Origin: Akkermansiaceae bacterium
Lineage (GTDB): Bacteria > Verrucomicrobiota > Verrucomicrobiia > Verrucomicrobiales > Akkermansiaceae
Assembly (NCBI GenBank): GCA_903908495.1
Contig: CAIVSK010000029.1
Location: forward strand, 1-45,058
Length of the DNA: 45,058 bases
Reading direction: 5' to 3'
Numbering within the stretch: position 1 is the stretch's first letter; every line of letters starts with the position of its first letter. Made by a program: the position numbers and the translations under genes. The notes beneath the pieces are model-generated. The model worked only from the letters and a program-made list of their open reading frames with translations. It was not told the DNA's origin and ran no database searches. Of this stretch, positions 26,638 through 36,475 are shown piece after piece.

Positions 26638-29600
26638 TTAAAGTTCGGTGCGATTGAGCCAGCGGAAAGCCACGATTTCGAAGCGGCGGCCGAAGGATTG
26701 GTTCATTGGGCGGGTGAGGCTGGCGACCGTCGTTTCCGGGGCATCGACCGGGTCGACGAATTCAGGCAAGCGCTGGACCACGGCCTCGCACCAGGCGCGG
26801 GCTTGGATCACGCCGGCCTTGGTGGTGGCCTCGCCGTAGGCGCGGATTTTGAAGGTATCGCCGCGGACTGTGGCGATGGATGCCAAGCCACTCAGCAGAT
26901 CACCCTGGGTGAGGATGGGAGGTGAGCCTTCCGCGGTAAATCCGTTCATGGCCTCTGGGGTGAGGGCTCCGAGCTTGCGGGTGGCGGCTATGTTGGCGAT
27001 GGAGATGATTTTTGAATCCATGGCATGGTTGACGGTGTTGACGCCGGACGCGTCGATGGCGGATTGCAGGATGCCGGCCAGGCACTGGAGGCCGCCGCTT
27101 GAGCCGGGGCGGCGGTTGATGAATTCCGCGAGGGTGAGGCACGGGGCTCTGTCCTCGATGCCGCGTTTTTTGATTTCGGCCACGATGGCGGTGGCAAGGG
27201 AGTTGATTTGAGTGTCAGTGAGGCTGCGGTAGCCGGACCAACGGATTTGGCCGAGCACGTTGACGTTGGCGCTGGTATCGGTGGGGCCGGTGAGCGGCAG
27301 GCCCATGCGGGCGAAGGGAGTGGCGTTGGTGTTGAGGGTGGCGCGGTTCTTCCAAGCGGTGATGTCGCGGTCACGCTGGGAGGCCAGCACCGCGCGCCAA
27401 GCATCGATGGACGCGGAATTGAGGTTGAACGGGCCGTTGACGGCGAGCTGCCCGGCGAGTTTCTTGGCCCGGTCCGCGTCGCTCCAGCCATCGATTTTGG
27501 TGGCGAGCGTGGTGGCATCGCCTGGGGTGACGGCTGGTTTGAGGCGGGCATTGAGCGCGGGTTTGGAGCCGTCGAGGATGCCTTTGATCACTTCGATGCG
27601 GCTGCGCTTATCGTTGAGCACGCCGCCGGAGTAGGCCGCCACCGATGAAAAATAATAGCGGTCCCACAGGGTGTCGTTGAGGTAATAGGAATGGTCGAGG
27701 ACTGTGGCATTATCGAGCGGGCGGGTGACTTGTCCGGCTGGCAGCAAGGGATGGGCCCGCGAATTGCCGAAGGGATGCACGACGCGCGGCAGCAGGGCGC
27801 TGGAGACGAGGTTGGAGGCGATCAGGTCGCCGAGAGACGCGGCGGGGGCCATCGGCACGCGATCCATCGGCACGTTGGTGACCCCTTCCAGCGAGCTGCG
27901 GCTCGCCCCGAAGTAGCCGCGCCCATAACCGGCACCTTTGGTGGCATCCCACTCGATGATCGGGAAAGTCGACCAGCCGGTCAGCTCGATGAGTCTGACG
28001 TCGTAACTCTGGTTGGCCGCACCGACCAGGGCGGATTTTTGCTCGACGCCTTCGACCACCGGGTTGTTATAGACCCAGGCTTTGCTGTCGTCGAGAGGAT
28101 CCTTGGTGGTGTGGGCGGTCATCTCCAACATGGCGATGACCTTTTTGCCGGCGACGCCGTTGTCCAAGGGTCTTTGCAGTGTATCGGAAACCAGATACTT
28201 GCGGCTGATGACGGGCTTTTTGGGGTTTTCGCTGATTTCGGCCACCGGGTCGGCAAAGCGGAAGCGGTAGGAGCGCAGCATGTCCAGTGTGACATCGTCA
28301 TTGTTGCCGGCCAGCACGTCGACCTGGAAATCCGGCACGCTGGTGTCAAGGCCGGTGTTGCGCTGCGGTTTGGCTTCGACTTTTATTTGGTCGGTTATTC
28401 TGATAGACATGAAACCGCCGCCGGGACCGCCGGGCAATCTCTCGAAATCGTAGAAAGTCGAGTCCGGGCGCCCGCCACTGTAGCTCATGTGGTCGGTTTG
28501 AAGGCCGGCCCGCGGATCCCAGCCGGGCACCGCTTCCACGCCTTTTGTGTTGTTGGTGCGGGCGTCGATATTGCCGAATTTGGCATCCGCGTTCCAATCG
28601 AAAAAGGCGTGTTCATTGTACCCGCCAGCGGTCTCCATGGCCCAGTTCCAAGCGGTTTCCACCCGGCTGGAAAACACTTTCACTTCACCCGGTTGCAGCT
28701 TGAGCGACGCACCTGCCGCCTGGCTCGTGCCATCGGTTAGGATGAGTGTGAAGGTTCTGCGGGCGGAGTCGTTGTGCTCGTTGGCGATGCACAAGCGTGC
28801 CAGACCGTGAAAAGCGCCGCTTTCCATTTCCTGGCGGTACCAACCGGTGGCCTCGTTGCCATTGATGATTTTCTGGAAGCGGAAACCGACCGGTGGATCC
28901 CACACGCGGATCCGCAGTTTTGTCAGGGTGAGGGCCACGTCGTAGGGGTTATAGAGAGTGATAATGGGTTCGTAAACAAAGTGTGGGACCGCGTGGTTTT
29001 CGTTGCCCTTGGGCACGCCGTTGTTGTCCAGGAAAGTCATCCGGTCGCTGATGTGGGCAAAGTGCGAAACGATGGAGAAGACGATCTGCATTTTGGCGAT
29101 GACGGGCAGCAGGCGCTCCTTTTGGGGCGAGGGATCTATGCCGGTGGACGTCACCGCGAGTTCGGCGGGTGGCGGGGTGTAGGTCGGGGTGCCGGCGGTG
29201 CCGGTACTCAGGGATTTGTATTTCCGGTAATGGTCGTAGAGATAGCTCCAGCGCGGGGCGGCCGTCAGCGGGGTCGAGTAGAGCGTGAGGGTGGGGAAGG
29301 AGGCGCTGGGAAAGGAGGGCGCTTCAAACAGCGAGGTCAGGTCGGTTTTGAGGCCGCCGTTGGCCGTGTCGGTGAGCAAACCGAGTGAAGCAGTGGTCAA
29401 GTCATGAAAGCGCTTGCGCAAATTCGGGGCGTTGTCCGGTCCGGCGGGAATGACCGCAGTTTCGAGGGTGACGAGGTTTTTCGGGGTCTTGAGGGTGACG
29501 AGTTTGACCGGATCAACGGTGTCTGCGCGGAAGCGGTTGGGCGCATTGCGTGAGGCGACTTCGTCCCCAAATGCGGGTTTCTTGTCGAGGCTCGCCAAGT

Positions 29601-30210
29601 CGATGGACGCCTTGGCGCTTTCATCGAAAACCGCCCACGCGACCCCGCCGCTGCGCTCGGTGCGGGAGATGGGGACGGTAGCGGCCTTCACCGAGTTGGC
29701 GACGTTCAGATTGCTGAGCGATCCGATCAACTCGACGCAAGTGCCGGTCGGGTCGTCGGAGGGCAGCGCGAAAATCTTCGCGGCGTCGGGATCGATGGTG
29801 GATACCAGCCAGCGGCGGAATTTCGCCCGCTTTTCGGCGTAGGCCGGTGACGACGACTTCGCGGGATCCCAGCGCCACGACTCCCAGGCACCGGTGAGGT
29901 GCGGTTGCTTGGCGGAGGCAATCACGGCTGCGGAAGGCGCGGAGACGCGGGTGTCAGGCCCGAGCGATGCCTGTAATTCACCGAGGGCGAGCATCATGCC
30001 GAGGCGGGCGTTGTTCTGAGCCACGGCGATGGCTTGGGCTTGGCCGGCACCGCGCAATGAAATCGACGACAGGGTCAGCAGGCCCACCACCAGCAGGGTG
30101 AGCAGCACCATCAGCGCAAGCGTAATCACGAGCGCGAAACCGCCGTGGCTGCGGTTGGCACAAATCGCCGCCCGCTGGGATGGTCCGAAGAACCGGTGGG
30201 ACTGTTGCAT
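26638..30210 (-). CDS. Verru_Chthon cassette protein A, prepilin-like giant protein
   Basis: A 1190-residue protein whose N-terminus is a class III/type IV prepilin-like segment: basic leader, then GGFALVITLALMVLLTLLVV, with a probable peptidase cut before FALV. It continues with a QNNARLGMMLALGELQASLG helix, the hallmark of the TIGR02600 'Verru_Chthon cassette A' family. The large remainder is globular (GVAWAVFDESAKASIDLASL, FNLNSASIDAWRAVLAS, HPFGNSRAHPLLPAG). Function is unknown; related genes occur in a cassette with B, C and D proteins, none of which is seen here. Followed nine bases later by a secreted protein on the same strand. Confidence 0.85.
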   Translation of the reverse strand: MQQSHRFFGPSQRAAICANRSHGGFALVITLALMVLLTLLVVGLLTLSSISLRGAGQAQAIAVAQNNARLGMMLALGELQASLGPDTRVSAPSAAVIASAKQPHLTGAWESWRWDPAKSSSPAYAEKRAKFRRWLVSTIDPDAAKIFALPSDDPTGTCVELIGSLSNLNVANSVKAATVPISRTERSGGVAWAVFDESAKASIDLASLDKKPAFGDEVASRNAPNRFRADTVDPVKLVTLKTPKNLVTLETAVIPAGPDNAPNLRKRFHDLTTASLGLLTDTANGGLKTDLTSLFEAPSFPSASFPTLTLYSTPLTAAPRWSYLYDHYRKYKSLSTGTAGTPTYTPPPAELAVTSTGIDPSPQKERLLPVIAKMQIVFSIVSHFAHISDRMTFLDNNGVPKGNENHAVPHFVYEPIITLYNPYDVALTLTKLRIRVWDPPVGFRFQKIINGNEATGWYRQEMESGAFHGLARLCIANEHNDSARRTFTLILTDGTSQAAGASLKLQPGEVKVFSSRVETAWNWAMETAGGYNEHAFFDWNADAKFGNIDARTNNTKGVEAVPGWDPRAGLQTDHMSYSGGRPDSTFYDFERLPGGPGGGFMSIRITDQIKVEAKPQRNTGLDTSVPDFQVDVLAGNNDDVTLDMLRSYRFRFADPVAEISENPKKPVISRKYLVSDTLQRPLDNGVAGKKVIAMLEMTAHTTKDPLDDSKAWVYNNPVVEGVEQKSALVGAANQSYDVRLIELTGWSTFPIIEWDATKGAGYGRGYFGASRSSLEGVTNVPMDRVPMAPAASLGDLIASNLVSSALLPRVVHPFGNSRAHPLLPAGQVTRPLDNATVLDHSYYLNDTLWDRYYFSSVAAYSGGVLNDKRSRIEVIKGILDGSKPALNARLKPAVTPGDATTLATKIDGWSDADRAKKLAGQLAVNGPFNLNSASIDAWRAVLASQRDRDITAWKNRATLNTNATPFARMGLPLTGPTDTSANVNVLGQIRWSGYRSLTDTQINSLATAIVAEIKKRGIEDRAPCLTLAEFINRRPGSSGGLQCLAGILQSAIDASGVNTVNHAMDSKIISIANIAATRKLGALTPEAMNGFTAEGSPPILTQGDLLSGLASIATVRGDTFKIRAYGEATTKAGVIQARAWCEAVVQRLPEFVDPVDAPETTVASLTRPMNQSFGRRFEIVAFRWLNRTEL

Positions 30211-30579
30211 TTTCTTGATGGGTTGGGTCTGGGGTGGAACAACGATACGCTCTTAGGTAAGAATGTGCAACCCGAAGTTAAAATGTCGAGATCCTTGGGG
30301 GGCTTCCAGAGCCCCCGCTCCGGAGGGGCGGTGCCAGGCCGCCGTTTTTCCGCCGCACACATCCCGACCGATCGGTCTTGACGCTGGCATGCGCGGCCAC
30401 TTTATATGGAAACGTGGCCGAATTGGGAGGGGCCCGAATCCTGTCGGTTGCAGGCATCAAAATGGCAGCGATGCCTGAAGGGGTGACAGAAGCAGGCAAG
30501 GCGGCCAGTATAGCGTCCAAGCCACCCGCTGTGGGAAGTGCCAAAAACGGGGCCGCGATAGCCCACACCCCCCCTGACG
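30211..30579. other. Divergent promoter region, Verru_Chthon A / HzsA-like
   Basis: A 369-base spacer between divergent genes. It contains a hairpin (30298-30304 with 30310-30316, GGGGGCT/AGCCCCC, 5-base loop) of the same style as other small hairpins in the window, and a 12-base palindrome at 30366-30377. No convincing gene is seen. The right half is partly open in several frames but shows no good start or ribosome-binding site. Confidence 0.55.
30366..30377. promoter_or_regulatory. 12-bp perfect palindrome GACCGATCGGTC, possible operator
   Basis: A perfect twofold-symmetric site, of the kind bound by TetR-like dimers, about 200 bases before the HzsA-related start and 160 before Verru_Chthon A. 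No TetR-type gene is in the window, so the binding protein is unknown. Confidence 0.3.
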
Positions 30580-33384
30580 ATGACGGAAATATTTCGACGC
30601 CTGAAGAATTTCGGGATGCTGCTCGCTTGCGCAGGGCCGGTTGTCAGCGCTTGCGCCGGGGACGACAAGGATTTCCAAAAGACCATCAATGACTATTGGC
30701 TGCGCGACCTGAGCGTCCCCACCGAGGCCGCCATCACGTTTGCCACTTCCCAACAAGCTGCCGCCAACGGCGGCAAAGGTGCCCGCCCGAACCTCACTGG
30801 CGAGCCGTCGTCCCAACAAGCCACGCCCTACAATCCACCCCCGTCCAATGCCAGCAGAGCCCAACCCAACGACATTCGCGATGCTTTGGATCTGACCCGC
30901 CGGACACTCGCATGGATCGGCACGCTCCGCAGCGTCCCGGATGCCATCCGCAACCAACTGCAATCTCTCGGCGAGCAGTGGGGTAGCGGGAAAATCCCCC
31001 CCCAACAATATGATGCGTTCTACATCAAAATCCGCAGCTTGCGCCGGCTTCTGGTGCTGGCCCATCCCGCGCTGGACTTCGAGCGGATTCTAATCAATCA
31101 AAATCCTCCCACCACCTACAGTCACAATGGCGACCAGCACCTCGGCATGCACAGCCGCCCCGGTCCCGGCCTCACCATCCTCAGCGACTGGAAAACCAAT
31201 CCCAAAGCCAAGCCGCTGCTCGCCGGTAAATTACCCGCGGGCGCAGTGCGCAACCCCGACCTCAACTACGACGCCGACAAGGTGGTGTTTGCATATTGCG
31301 ATCATACCGCCCCCGAGCACAAGCGCTTCTGCCTTTATGAAGCGGCGGTGGACGGGTCCTGGGTCCGCCAACTCACCGGCACCAGTCGCGATCCTCTCAC
31401 CACCTGGGACGACCGCGCCACCGTGGTCATTGAAGACAACGATCCCTGCTACCTCCCCGATGGCAACATCGTCTTTATTTCCACCCGCTCCCAATCGTTC
31501 GGACGCTGCCATGGCGGACGCTACAATCCGGCCTGGGTCTTGCATCGCTGCGACAAAAATGGCGACGCCATCACCCAACTCTCGTTCGCCAATGAAAATG
31601 AATACGAGCCATCCGTCCTCAACGACGGCAGAATCCTCTTCACCCGCTGGGAGTACACCAACCGCCATGAAATGTACTTTCATAAACTCTGGTGGTGCCT
31701 CCCCGATGGCTCCAGCGTCGGGCATTTCTTCGGCAACGACATGATCGCCCCGATGGAGTTTGTCGAAGCTACCGCCATTCCCGGGACTAACAAAATAGTC
31801 GCCACCGCCCAGGGCCACCATAGCTATAACACCGGCACCACCGTGAAAATCGACAACAGCCTGGGTGAAAACGGCGAGCCCTCGATCCTCCACATCACAC
31901 CCGAGACCCCCTATTCTGAAACCCATGGCTGGCCCAGCCCGAATTTCAGCCATCCCTATCCAGTTACCGAAGATTTGTTTCTGACTTCCCGCGCCAACCA
32001 CCACGTCCCCGGCCAAGGCACCCTGCCACCCGAAAACGACCGCGCCATCTATCTCGTCGATACCCTCGGCGGACGCGAATTCATCTATGAAAATCCCGCC
32101 GTCGCGTCGTTCTCTCCCATTCCCATCCGCAAACGCAGCCGCCCCCACGCATTCCCCGCAAGCGTGCCAGCCAACGCCCCTGACTTTGCCACGCTCTATG
32201 TGCAGAACGTCGCATTGACGCGCAATGATCCCGAAAGGAAAATCCAGCCCGGCATGATCAAGGCGATCCGGGTCAACGCGCTGGGCGTGCAACCGCGCGC
32301 CGAGCGGACACCCTGCAGCATGACCGTGCCGGTTGAAATCCCCAAGAAGGTGCTCGGCACCGTGCCCGTCGACGCCGATGGCTCGGTGTATTTCAAGGTG
32401 CCGGCTCATACCTCGCTCCAACTCCAGGCCCTCGACGCATACGGCCGGGCCATTCTCACCGAGAAAAGCCTGTTCTATCTGCAAAAGGGCGAAAGCCGCA
32501 GTTGCATCGGATGTCATGAGCCGGAACTCACCAGCCCATCCATGGTCAACGTCCATAGCGGCAGTCCGCGCGCCCCGCTTGAGCTCACCCCGCCCGCCGG
32601 CCCCCAATACAAGGGCGGCCTGAGTTTCATGCGCACAGTGCAGCCGGTGCTCGACCGCTATTGCATCTGCTGCCACGGCTTGGAGCAACCCAGCAAAAAC
32701 ATCGACCTGGTGCACGACGGGGCGCTGACCTGGCCGCGGTCGCTCACCAGCTTGATCAAGATGGGCGAGCATCGCCTCGGTGCCAAGGATTTCATGGATG
32801 GCCTGGACAAGAACATCAGCCGTCCGTTTACCTACTATTCGTATGCCAGCAAACTTCCCGACATGCTCCTGCAACATCATGGCAAGGTCGTGGTGGACCG
32901 CCCCAGCTTCCAGAGAATCGTCGATTGGCTCGACCTCAACGCCCAGTGCTACGGCGACTTGTTTCCTAATAAAATCGAGCAACGCAGCATCAACGCCGCG
33001 GCCATGACCCAGTTGCGCGCCTTCATCAAACCGCTCTTCGGGGAGGCCATTGCCAACCAGCCCGAGCGCGCGCTGATCAATCCCGCGCAACCGGATGAGA
33101 GCCGCATCCTCATGATGCCGCTGGCCACGGCTGCTGGCGGCTGGGGGCAACTCCAGGCATGGACGAGCAGGAATGACCCTAACTTCAAGAAACTCTGCAG
33201 CCTGGTCGAAAAGTGCATCGTGCGCGAACCTAACGAAAATGACAACGGCTGGGAGCCCACCCAGGCACAGGGCGGCGGGGTCGATTGGGTCATCAAGGAC
33301 CGCGAAAATTACAACCGCCGCATCAAGGGCACTGCCAATCCGGCCCCTCCCGTCGTCAAACATTCCTCCAGCGCAATCCCTTGA
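30580..33384 (+). CDS. HzsA-related secreted dihaem protein
   Basis: A 934-residue exported protein related to the alpha subunit of hydrazine synthase, a family broad in planctomycetes and verrucomicrobia. The signal region [19 protein letters not shown] contains VSAC, which could be a lipobox. About 200-580 is a beta-propeller (PD40-type motifs [52 protein letters not shown]). Two c-type haem sites follow: CIGCH near residue 641 and CICCH near 694 ([12 protein letters not shown]). The true hydrazine synthase is confined to anammox organisms, so hydrazine production here is not implied; electron transfer or small-molecule oxidation is likelier. It stands alone on its strand with ~180 bases before mdh. 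Confidence 0.85.
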   Translation: MTEIFRRLKNFGMLLACAGPVVSACAGDDKDFQKTINDYWLRDLSVPTEAAITFATSQQAAANGGKGARPNLTGEPSSQQATPYNPPPSNASRAQPNDIRDALDLTRRTLAWIGTLRSVPDAIRNQLQSLGEQWGSGKIPPQQYDAFYIKIRSLRRLLVLAHPALDFERILINQNPPTTYSHNGDQHLGMHSRPGPGLTILSDWKTNPKAKPLLAGKLPAGAVRNPDLNYDADKVVFAYCDHTAPEHKRFCLYEAAVDGSWVRQLTGTSRDPLTTWDDRATVVIEDNDPCYLPDGNIVFISTRSQSFGRCHGGRYNPAWVLHRCDKNGDAITQLSFANENEYEPSVLNDGRILFTRWEYTNRHEMYFHKLWWCLPDGSSVGHFFGNDMIAPMEFVEATAIPGTNKIVATAQGHHSYNTGTTVKIDNSLGENGEPSILHITPETPYSETHGWPSPNFSHPYPVTEDLFLTSRANHHVPGQGTLPPENDRAIYLVDTLGGREFIYENPAVASFSPIPIRKRSRPHAFPASVPANAPDFATLYVQNVALTRNDPERKIQPGMIKAIRVNALGVQPRAERTPCSMTVPVEIPKKVLGTVPVDADGSVYFKVPAHTSLQLQALDAYGRAILTEKSLFYLQKGESRSCIGCHEPELTSPSMVNVHSGSPRAPLELTPPAGPQYKGGLSFMRTVQPVLDRYCICCHGLEQPSKNIDLVHDGALTWPRSLTSLIKMGEHRLGAKDFMDGLDKNISRPFTYYSYASKLPDMLLQHHGKVVVDRPSFQRIVDWLDLNAQCYGDLFPNKIEQRSINAAAMTQLRAFIKPLFGEAIANQPERALINPAQPDESRILMMPLATAAGGWGQLQAWTSRNDPNFKKLCSLVEKCIVREPNENDNGWEPTQAQGGGVDWVIKDRENYNRRIKGTANPAPPVVKHSSSAIP

Positions 33385-33568
33385 TTGCCCGGTCCACGTG
33401 GCGCGGACATCCTGCCCGCCGCCTCTTCCTGTCTCGTTCCAGCCTAAGTCAACGGTATTGGGCCTCCACGCGGGAATCGTCAAAACCCGCGCAGGATTTA
33501 TCATTGCTGGCTTGAGGATTGACGGCGCTCGGGACTGGCACCAAAATCACGCCGTAACACAATTATTT

Positions 33569-34558
33569 ATGAAGGATCCCATTACCGTCTCCATCACAGG
33601 TGCCGCTGGTCAAATTGGCTACGCGCTGCTGTTCCGTATCGCTTCCGGTGCCGTCTTCGGCCCGGATCAACCGATCAACCTCCGCCTGATAGAAATCGAG
33701 CCCGCGCTGCCCGCCCTGAGCGGAGTGGTGATGGAGCTCGACGACTGCGCGTTCCCGCTGCTCAATGAAGTGGTCGCCACCGCCGATTTGAACGAAGGCT
33801 TCCGCGGCACCAACTGGGCCCTGCTGGTGGGCTCCGTGCCGCGCAAAGCAGGGATGGAACGCGGCGACTTGCTCGGCATCAACGGCAAGATTTTCACCGG
33901 CCAAGGCAAGGCGATCGCCCGCAACGCCGCCAAGGACGTGCGCGTCTTGGTCGTCGGCAACCCCTGCAATACCAATGCCTTGATCGCCATGAACAACGCC
34001 GAAGGCGTGCCTAACGACCGGTTCTTCGCCATGACCCGCCTCGATGAGAACCGCGCCAAGAGCCAACTCGCGAAAAAAGCCAGCGTCCACCAGTCCAAGA
34101 TCACCAACCTGTGCATCTGGGGCAATCACTCCGCCACCCAATACCCGGATTTCACCAACGCGAAAATCCTCGGCCGCCCGGCGACCGACGTGATCTCGCA
34201 CGTCGAGTGGCTCAAGGGGGAATTCATCGCCACCGTCCAACAGCGCGGTGCCGCCATCATCAAGGCTCGCGGTGCCTCGTCGGCCGCCTCGGCCGCCAAT
34301 GCCGCCATCGACACCGTCAAGAGCCTCATCACTCCGACCCCGGTTGGTGATTGGCATTCGGTGGCCGTATGCTCCGATGGCTCCTACGGCATTGCCAAAG
34401 GCATCATCGCCTCGATGCCCATCCGCACGCTCGAAAACGGCAAGTGGGAAGTGGTCCAAGGCCTGCCCATCGATGCCTTCAGCCAGGAAAAAATCGATGC
34501 CTCCGTCGCCGAACTCCTCGAAGAGCGCGATGCCGTCAAGGACTTGATTCCAAGCTGA
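33569..34558 (+). CDS. mdh: Malate dehydrogenase
   Basis: Interconverts malate and oxaloacetate with NAD in the citrate cycle. ATG 33569 gives 329 residues, the normal length, and the start [20 protein letters not shown] with the Rossmann loop GAAGQIG. Further hallmarks: [27 protein letters not shown], the catalytic arginine/aspartate region [14 protein letters not shown], and the catalytic histidine in [12 protein letters not shown]. It belongs to the cytosolic-like bacterial group. An open frame extends upstream to 33173 but overlaps the HzsA-like gene and lacks family sequence. A strong terminator follows 20 bases after the stop. Confidence 0.96.
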   Translation: MKDPITVSITGAAGQIGYALLFRIASGAVFGPDQPINLRLIEIEPALPALSGVVMELDDCAFPLLNEVVATADLNEGFRGTNWALLVGSVPRKAGMERGDLLGINGKIFTGQGKAIARNAAKDVRVLVVGNPCNTNALIAMNNAEGVPNDRFFAMTRLDENRAKSQLAKKASVHQSKITNLCIWGNHSATQYPDFTNAKILGRPATDVISHVEWLKGEFIATVQQRGAAIIKARGASSAASAANAAIDTVKSLITPTPVGDWHSVAVCSDGSYGIAKGIIASMPIRTLENGKWEVVQGLPIDAFSQEKIDASVAELLEERDAVKDLIPS

Positions 34559-34577
34559 GCCGCAGTGCCATCACATC

Positions 34578-34613
34578 ATCCCTGCTGCCCTCGCGGGCCG
34601 CAGGGATTTTTTT
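34578..34613 (+). terminator. Rho-independent terminator after mdh
   Basis: Stem ATCCCTGC (34578-34585) pairs with GCAGGGAT (34600-34607), continued past one T-C mismatch by GCCC/GGGC (34587-34590, 34595-34598) around a TCGC loop, then a run of seven T (34607-34613). It begins 20 bases after the mdh stop, so mdh is probably a single-gene transcript. Confidence 0.9.
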
Positions 34614-34625
34614 GCGCAGGAGGAT

Positions 34626-34669
34626 AGGCATCTTGCCTGTCATGGACGACGGGCTTCCAGCCTGTCGTC
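34626..34669. repeat. Pair of REP-like hairpins
   Basis: Hairpin one: AGGCA-TCT-TGCCT (34626-34638). Hairpin two: 34645-34655 pairs with 34659-34669 (GACGAC..., eleven pairs including one G-T), loop TCC, containing GGCTTCCAGCC. The sequence resembles a widespread verrucomicrobial intergenic repeat whose shadow translation reads like 'TGKMP'. It lies between the mdh terminator and UGPase; the remaining ~170 bases to the UGPase start hold nothing clear. Confidence 0.65.
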
Positions 34670-34844
34670 TCATGCGAGGGCAGGCGGGAAGCGCTGTCCT
34701 CCCCACAGGCGTGGCCTGTTTTCCGATCAGGGAGCGCGGAACTGACAGTACTGGGCGCACCTGGATTGCTCTGAGGCGGATTTTCAGGCGTGACGCGGCG
34801 GCCGCCTTCGCCCACAGTTGCGTCTCACCACCCGCATCCAATCC

Positions 34845-36203
34845 ATGGCAAACTTCGACGCTTTTGAACACAAAATGACCGCCGCCGGCATGGGGGATGC
34901 CCCCATCCGTGCTTTCCGCCGCAATTACGACGCGCTGCTGCGCAACGAAACCGGCATGATCCCCGAAGAGGACATCGCGCCGGCCTCCGATCTAACGTCC
35001 TTCGAGGATGTCGCCGCCGCCGGTCCGGCGGATCTTGGATTGTTAGGCCAGGCGGTGGTCATCAAACTCAATGGCGGCTTGGGCACCAGCATGGGCTTGC
35101 AGGCGCCCAAGTGCCTGCTGCCTATCCGCGAGGGAGTGAATTTTCTCGACCTCATGGTGCGCCAGGTCCTCGATTTGCGGGAGCGCAGCGGCACCCATGT
35201 CCGGCTGTTGTTGATGAACAGCTTCAGCACCAGTCGCGAGACATTGCATCACCTCGCACATTGCGGCGCGCCGGATTCAGCCGGCCTGAGCGACCCCGCA
35301 CAAGTCGAGTTGATGCAAAACCAGATCCCCAAGATCGACGCCGCCACCTTGGCTCCCGCCGTCTGGCCGGCCGATCCGGACCTGGAGTGGTGCCCGCCCG
35401 GCCATGGCGACTTGTATCCGGCTCTGGTCGGCAGCGGATGGTTGGATCGCTTGCTAGGGGAGGGGATTCGCTACGCTTTTGTGTCCAACTCGGACAACCT
35501 GGGGGCCTCGCTCGATCCGGCCCTGCTCGGTCATTTCGCTGCTTCCGGCGCGCCGTTTCTGATGGAGGTGACCCGGCGCACCGCCGCCGATCGCAAGGGC
35601 GGTCACCTCGCCAGGCGCAAGAGCGACGGGCGCTTCGTGTTGCGCGAGGTGGCTCAGTGCCCGGATGCCGATCTGGCGGCGTTCCAGGACATCGAGCGCC
35701 ACCGCTATTTCAACACCAACAGCTTGTGGCTGCGCCTGGATCTGCTCAAAGCCCAGCTCACCGCCGACGCCGGCGTGCTGCCGCTGCCGATGATCCGCAA
35801 CCGCAAAACCGTCGATCCGCGCGACAAGACATCGCCCGCCGTCATCCAACTCGAGACCGCCATGGGCGCCGCCATCGAATGCTTCGCCGGGGCCGCCGCC
35901 ATCGCCGTGCCACGCAGCCGCTTCGCGCCGGTCAAAAGCACCGCTGATTTGTTAGCCCTGCGCTCCGATGCCTACCAAATCCACGCCGACGGCCAGGTCC
36001 GCCTCCACCCCGACCGCCACGGCGTGCCCCCCGTCATCACGCTTTGCGATAACTACAAACTCGTCGATCAACTCGATGCTCTTGGCGTGCCGAGCCTGCT
36101 CCACTGCCGCTCCCTAACAGTCACAAGCGCCGCGCACTTCCCCCCCGGCACCGTCCTCGAAGGGGATGTGACATGGAGCGGGACTTGCCAAAGTCCCGCG
36201 TGA
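34845..36203 (+). CDS. UTP-glucose-1-phosphate uridylyltransferase (UGP2 type)
   Basis: Makes UDP-glucose from UTP and glucose 1-phosphate, using the eukaryote-like fold rather than bacterial GalU. ATG 34845 gives 452 residues. Family motifs: VIKLNGGLGTSMGLQAPK (nucleotide loop), LLLMNSFSTSRET, WCPPGHGDLYPAL, FVSNSDNLGASLDP, HRYFNTNSLWLRLDLL, and AIAVPRSRFAPVKSTADLL. The C-terminal beta-helix is cut short: after EGDVTW the last residues SGTCQSPA are encoded by a REP hairpin (36178-36199), which also leads to the stop. The missing part of the C-terminal domain normally affects oligomerisation more than catalysis. Confidence 0.92.
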   Translation: MANFDAFEHKMTAAGMGDAPIRAFRRNYDALLRNETGMIPEEDIAPASDLTSFEDVAAAGPADLGLLGQAVVIKLNGGLGTSMGLQAPKCLLPIREGVNFLDLMVRQVLDLRERSGTHVRLLLMNSFSTSRETLHHLAHCGAPDSAGLSDPAQVELMQNQIPKIDAATLAPAVWPADPDLEWCPPGHGDLYPALVGSGWLDRLLGEGIRYAFVSNSDNLGASLDPALLGHFAASGAPFLMEVTRRTAADRKGGHLARRKSDGRFVLREVAQCPDADLAAFQDIERHRYFNTNSLWLRLDLLKAQLTADAGVLPLPMIRNRKTVDPRDKTSPAVIQLETAMGAAIECFAGAAAIAVPRSRFAPVKSTADLLALRSDAYQIHADGQVRLHPDRHGVPPVITLCDNYKLVDQLDALGVPSLLHCRSLTVTSAAHFPPGTVLEGDVTWSGTCQSPA

Positions 36204-36285
36204 AGGCGTGGAACGGGACTTGCCAAAGTCCCGTGTGAAAGGAGTCCCATTGAGGAGAAATACGCGGGACTTAGGCAAGTCCCGC
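36178..36285. repeat. Three REP hairpins around the UGPase end
   Basis: Three 9-bp stems with 4-base loops: 36178-36199 (GCGGGACTT/AAGTCCCGC), 36213-36234 (ACGGGACTT/AAGTCCCGT) and 36264-36285 (GCGGGACTT/AAGTCCCGC). Units one and two differ at the outermost pair in a compensatory way (G-C versus A-T), which points to selection or structural templating. The unit spacing (35 then 51 bases) and closeness to a RAYT remnant match bacterial REP/BIME elements. Confidence 0.85.
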
Positions 36286-36295
36286 TCCTCTCCCC

Positions 36296-36427
36296 TTACT
36301 TCACCGCTTTCGCCAGCTCACTCTCCCACAGCGAATACTCATCCTCCCCCAAATGCGCCTTCACCGGATTGCGGCGGATATATCGAATCACCTTGCGCAA
36401 GTGGTCCCCATCGCGAATGAGCCGTGA
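36296..36427 (-). pseudogene. REP-associated tyrosine transposase (RAYT) C-terminal fragment
   Basis: On the minus strand the frame ending at 36296 reads SRLIRDGDHLRKVIRYIRRN then PVKAHLGEDEYSLWESELAK. This is the C-terminal part of IS200-like RAYT proteins (YIRRNPVKA is their signature). The catalytic HUH histidines and tyrosine would lie upstream but are missing: the frame upstream of SRLI runs into hairpin sequence (36455-36475). It is flanked by REP hairpins on both sides, the expected substrate of a RAYT. A remnant, not a working gene. Confidence 0.75.
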
Positions 36428-36454
36428 TGAGATGCATGGTTTTTGGCAAAGACA

Positions 36455-36475
36455 CGACACTTGGCTAGTGTCGTT
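36455..36475. repeat. REP-like hairpin upstream of RAYT remnant
   Basis: ACGACACT pairs with AGTGTCGT around a TGGCT loop. It resembles the GGGACTT-GCCA-AAGTCCC units in plan, and lies on the other side of the RAYT fragment. Confidence 0.6.

Noticed and set aside
31231-33504. A 757-codon open frame on the minus strand
   Set aside because: It lies wholly opposite the HzsA-related gene, which has clear propeller and haem motifs. The antisense reading has low-complexity composition and no start signal, and is an effect of high GC at third positions.
33173-33568. N-terminal extension of malate dehydrogenase
   Set aside because: It overlaps the HzsA-like gene, has no family sequence, and ATG 33569 gives the standard length and Rossmann start.
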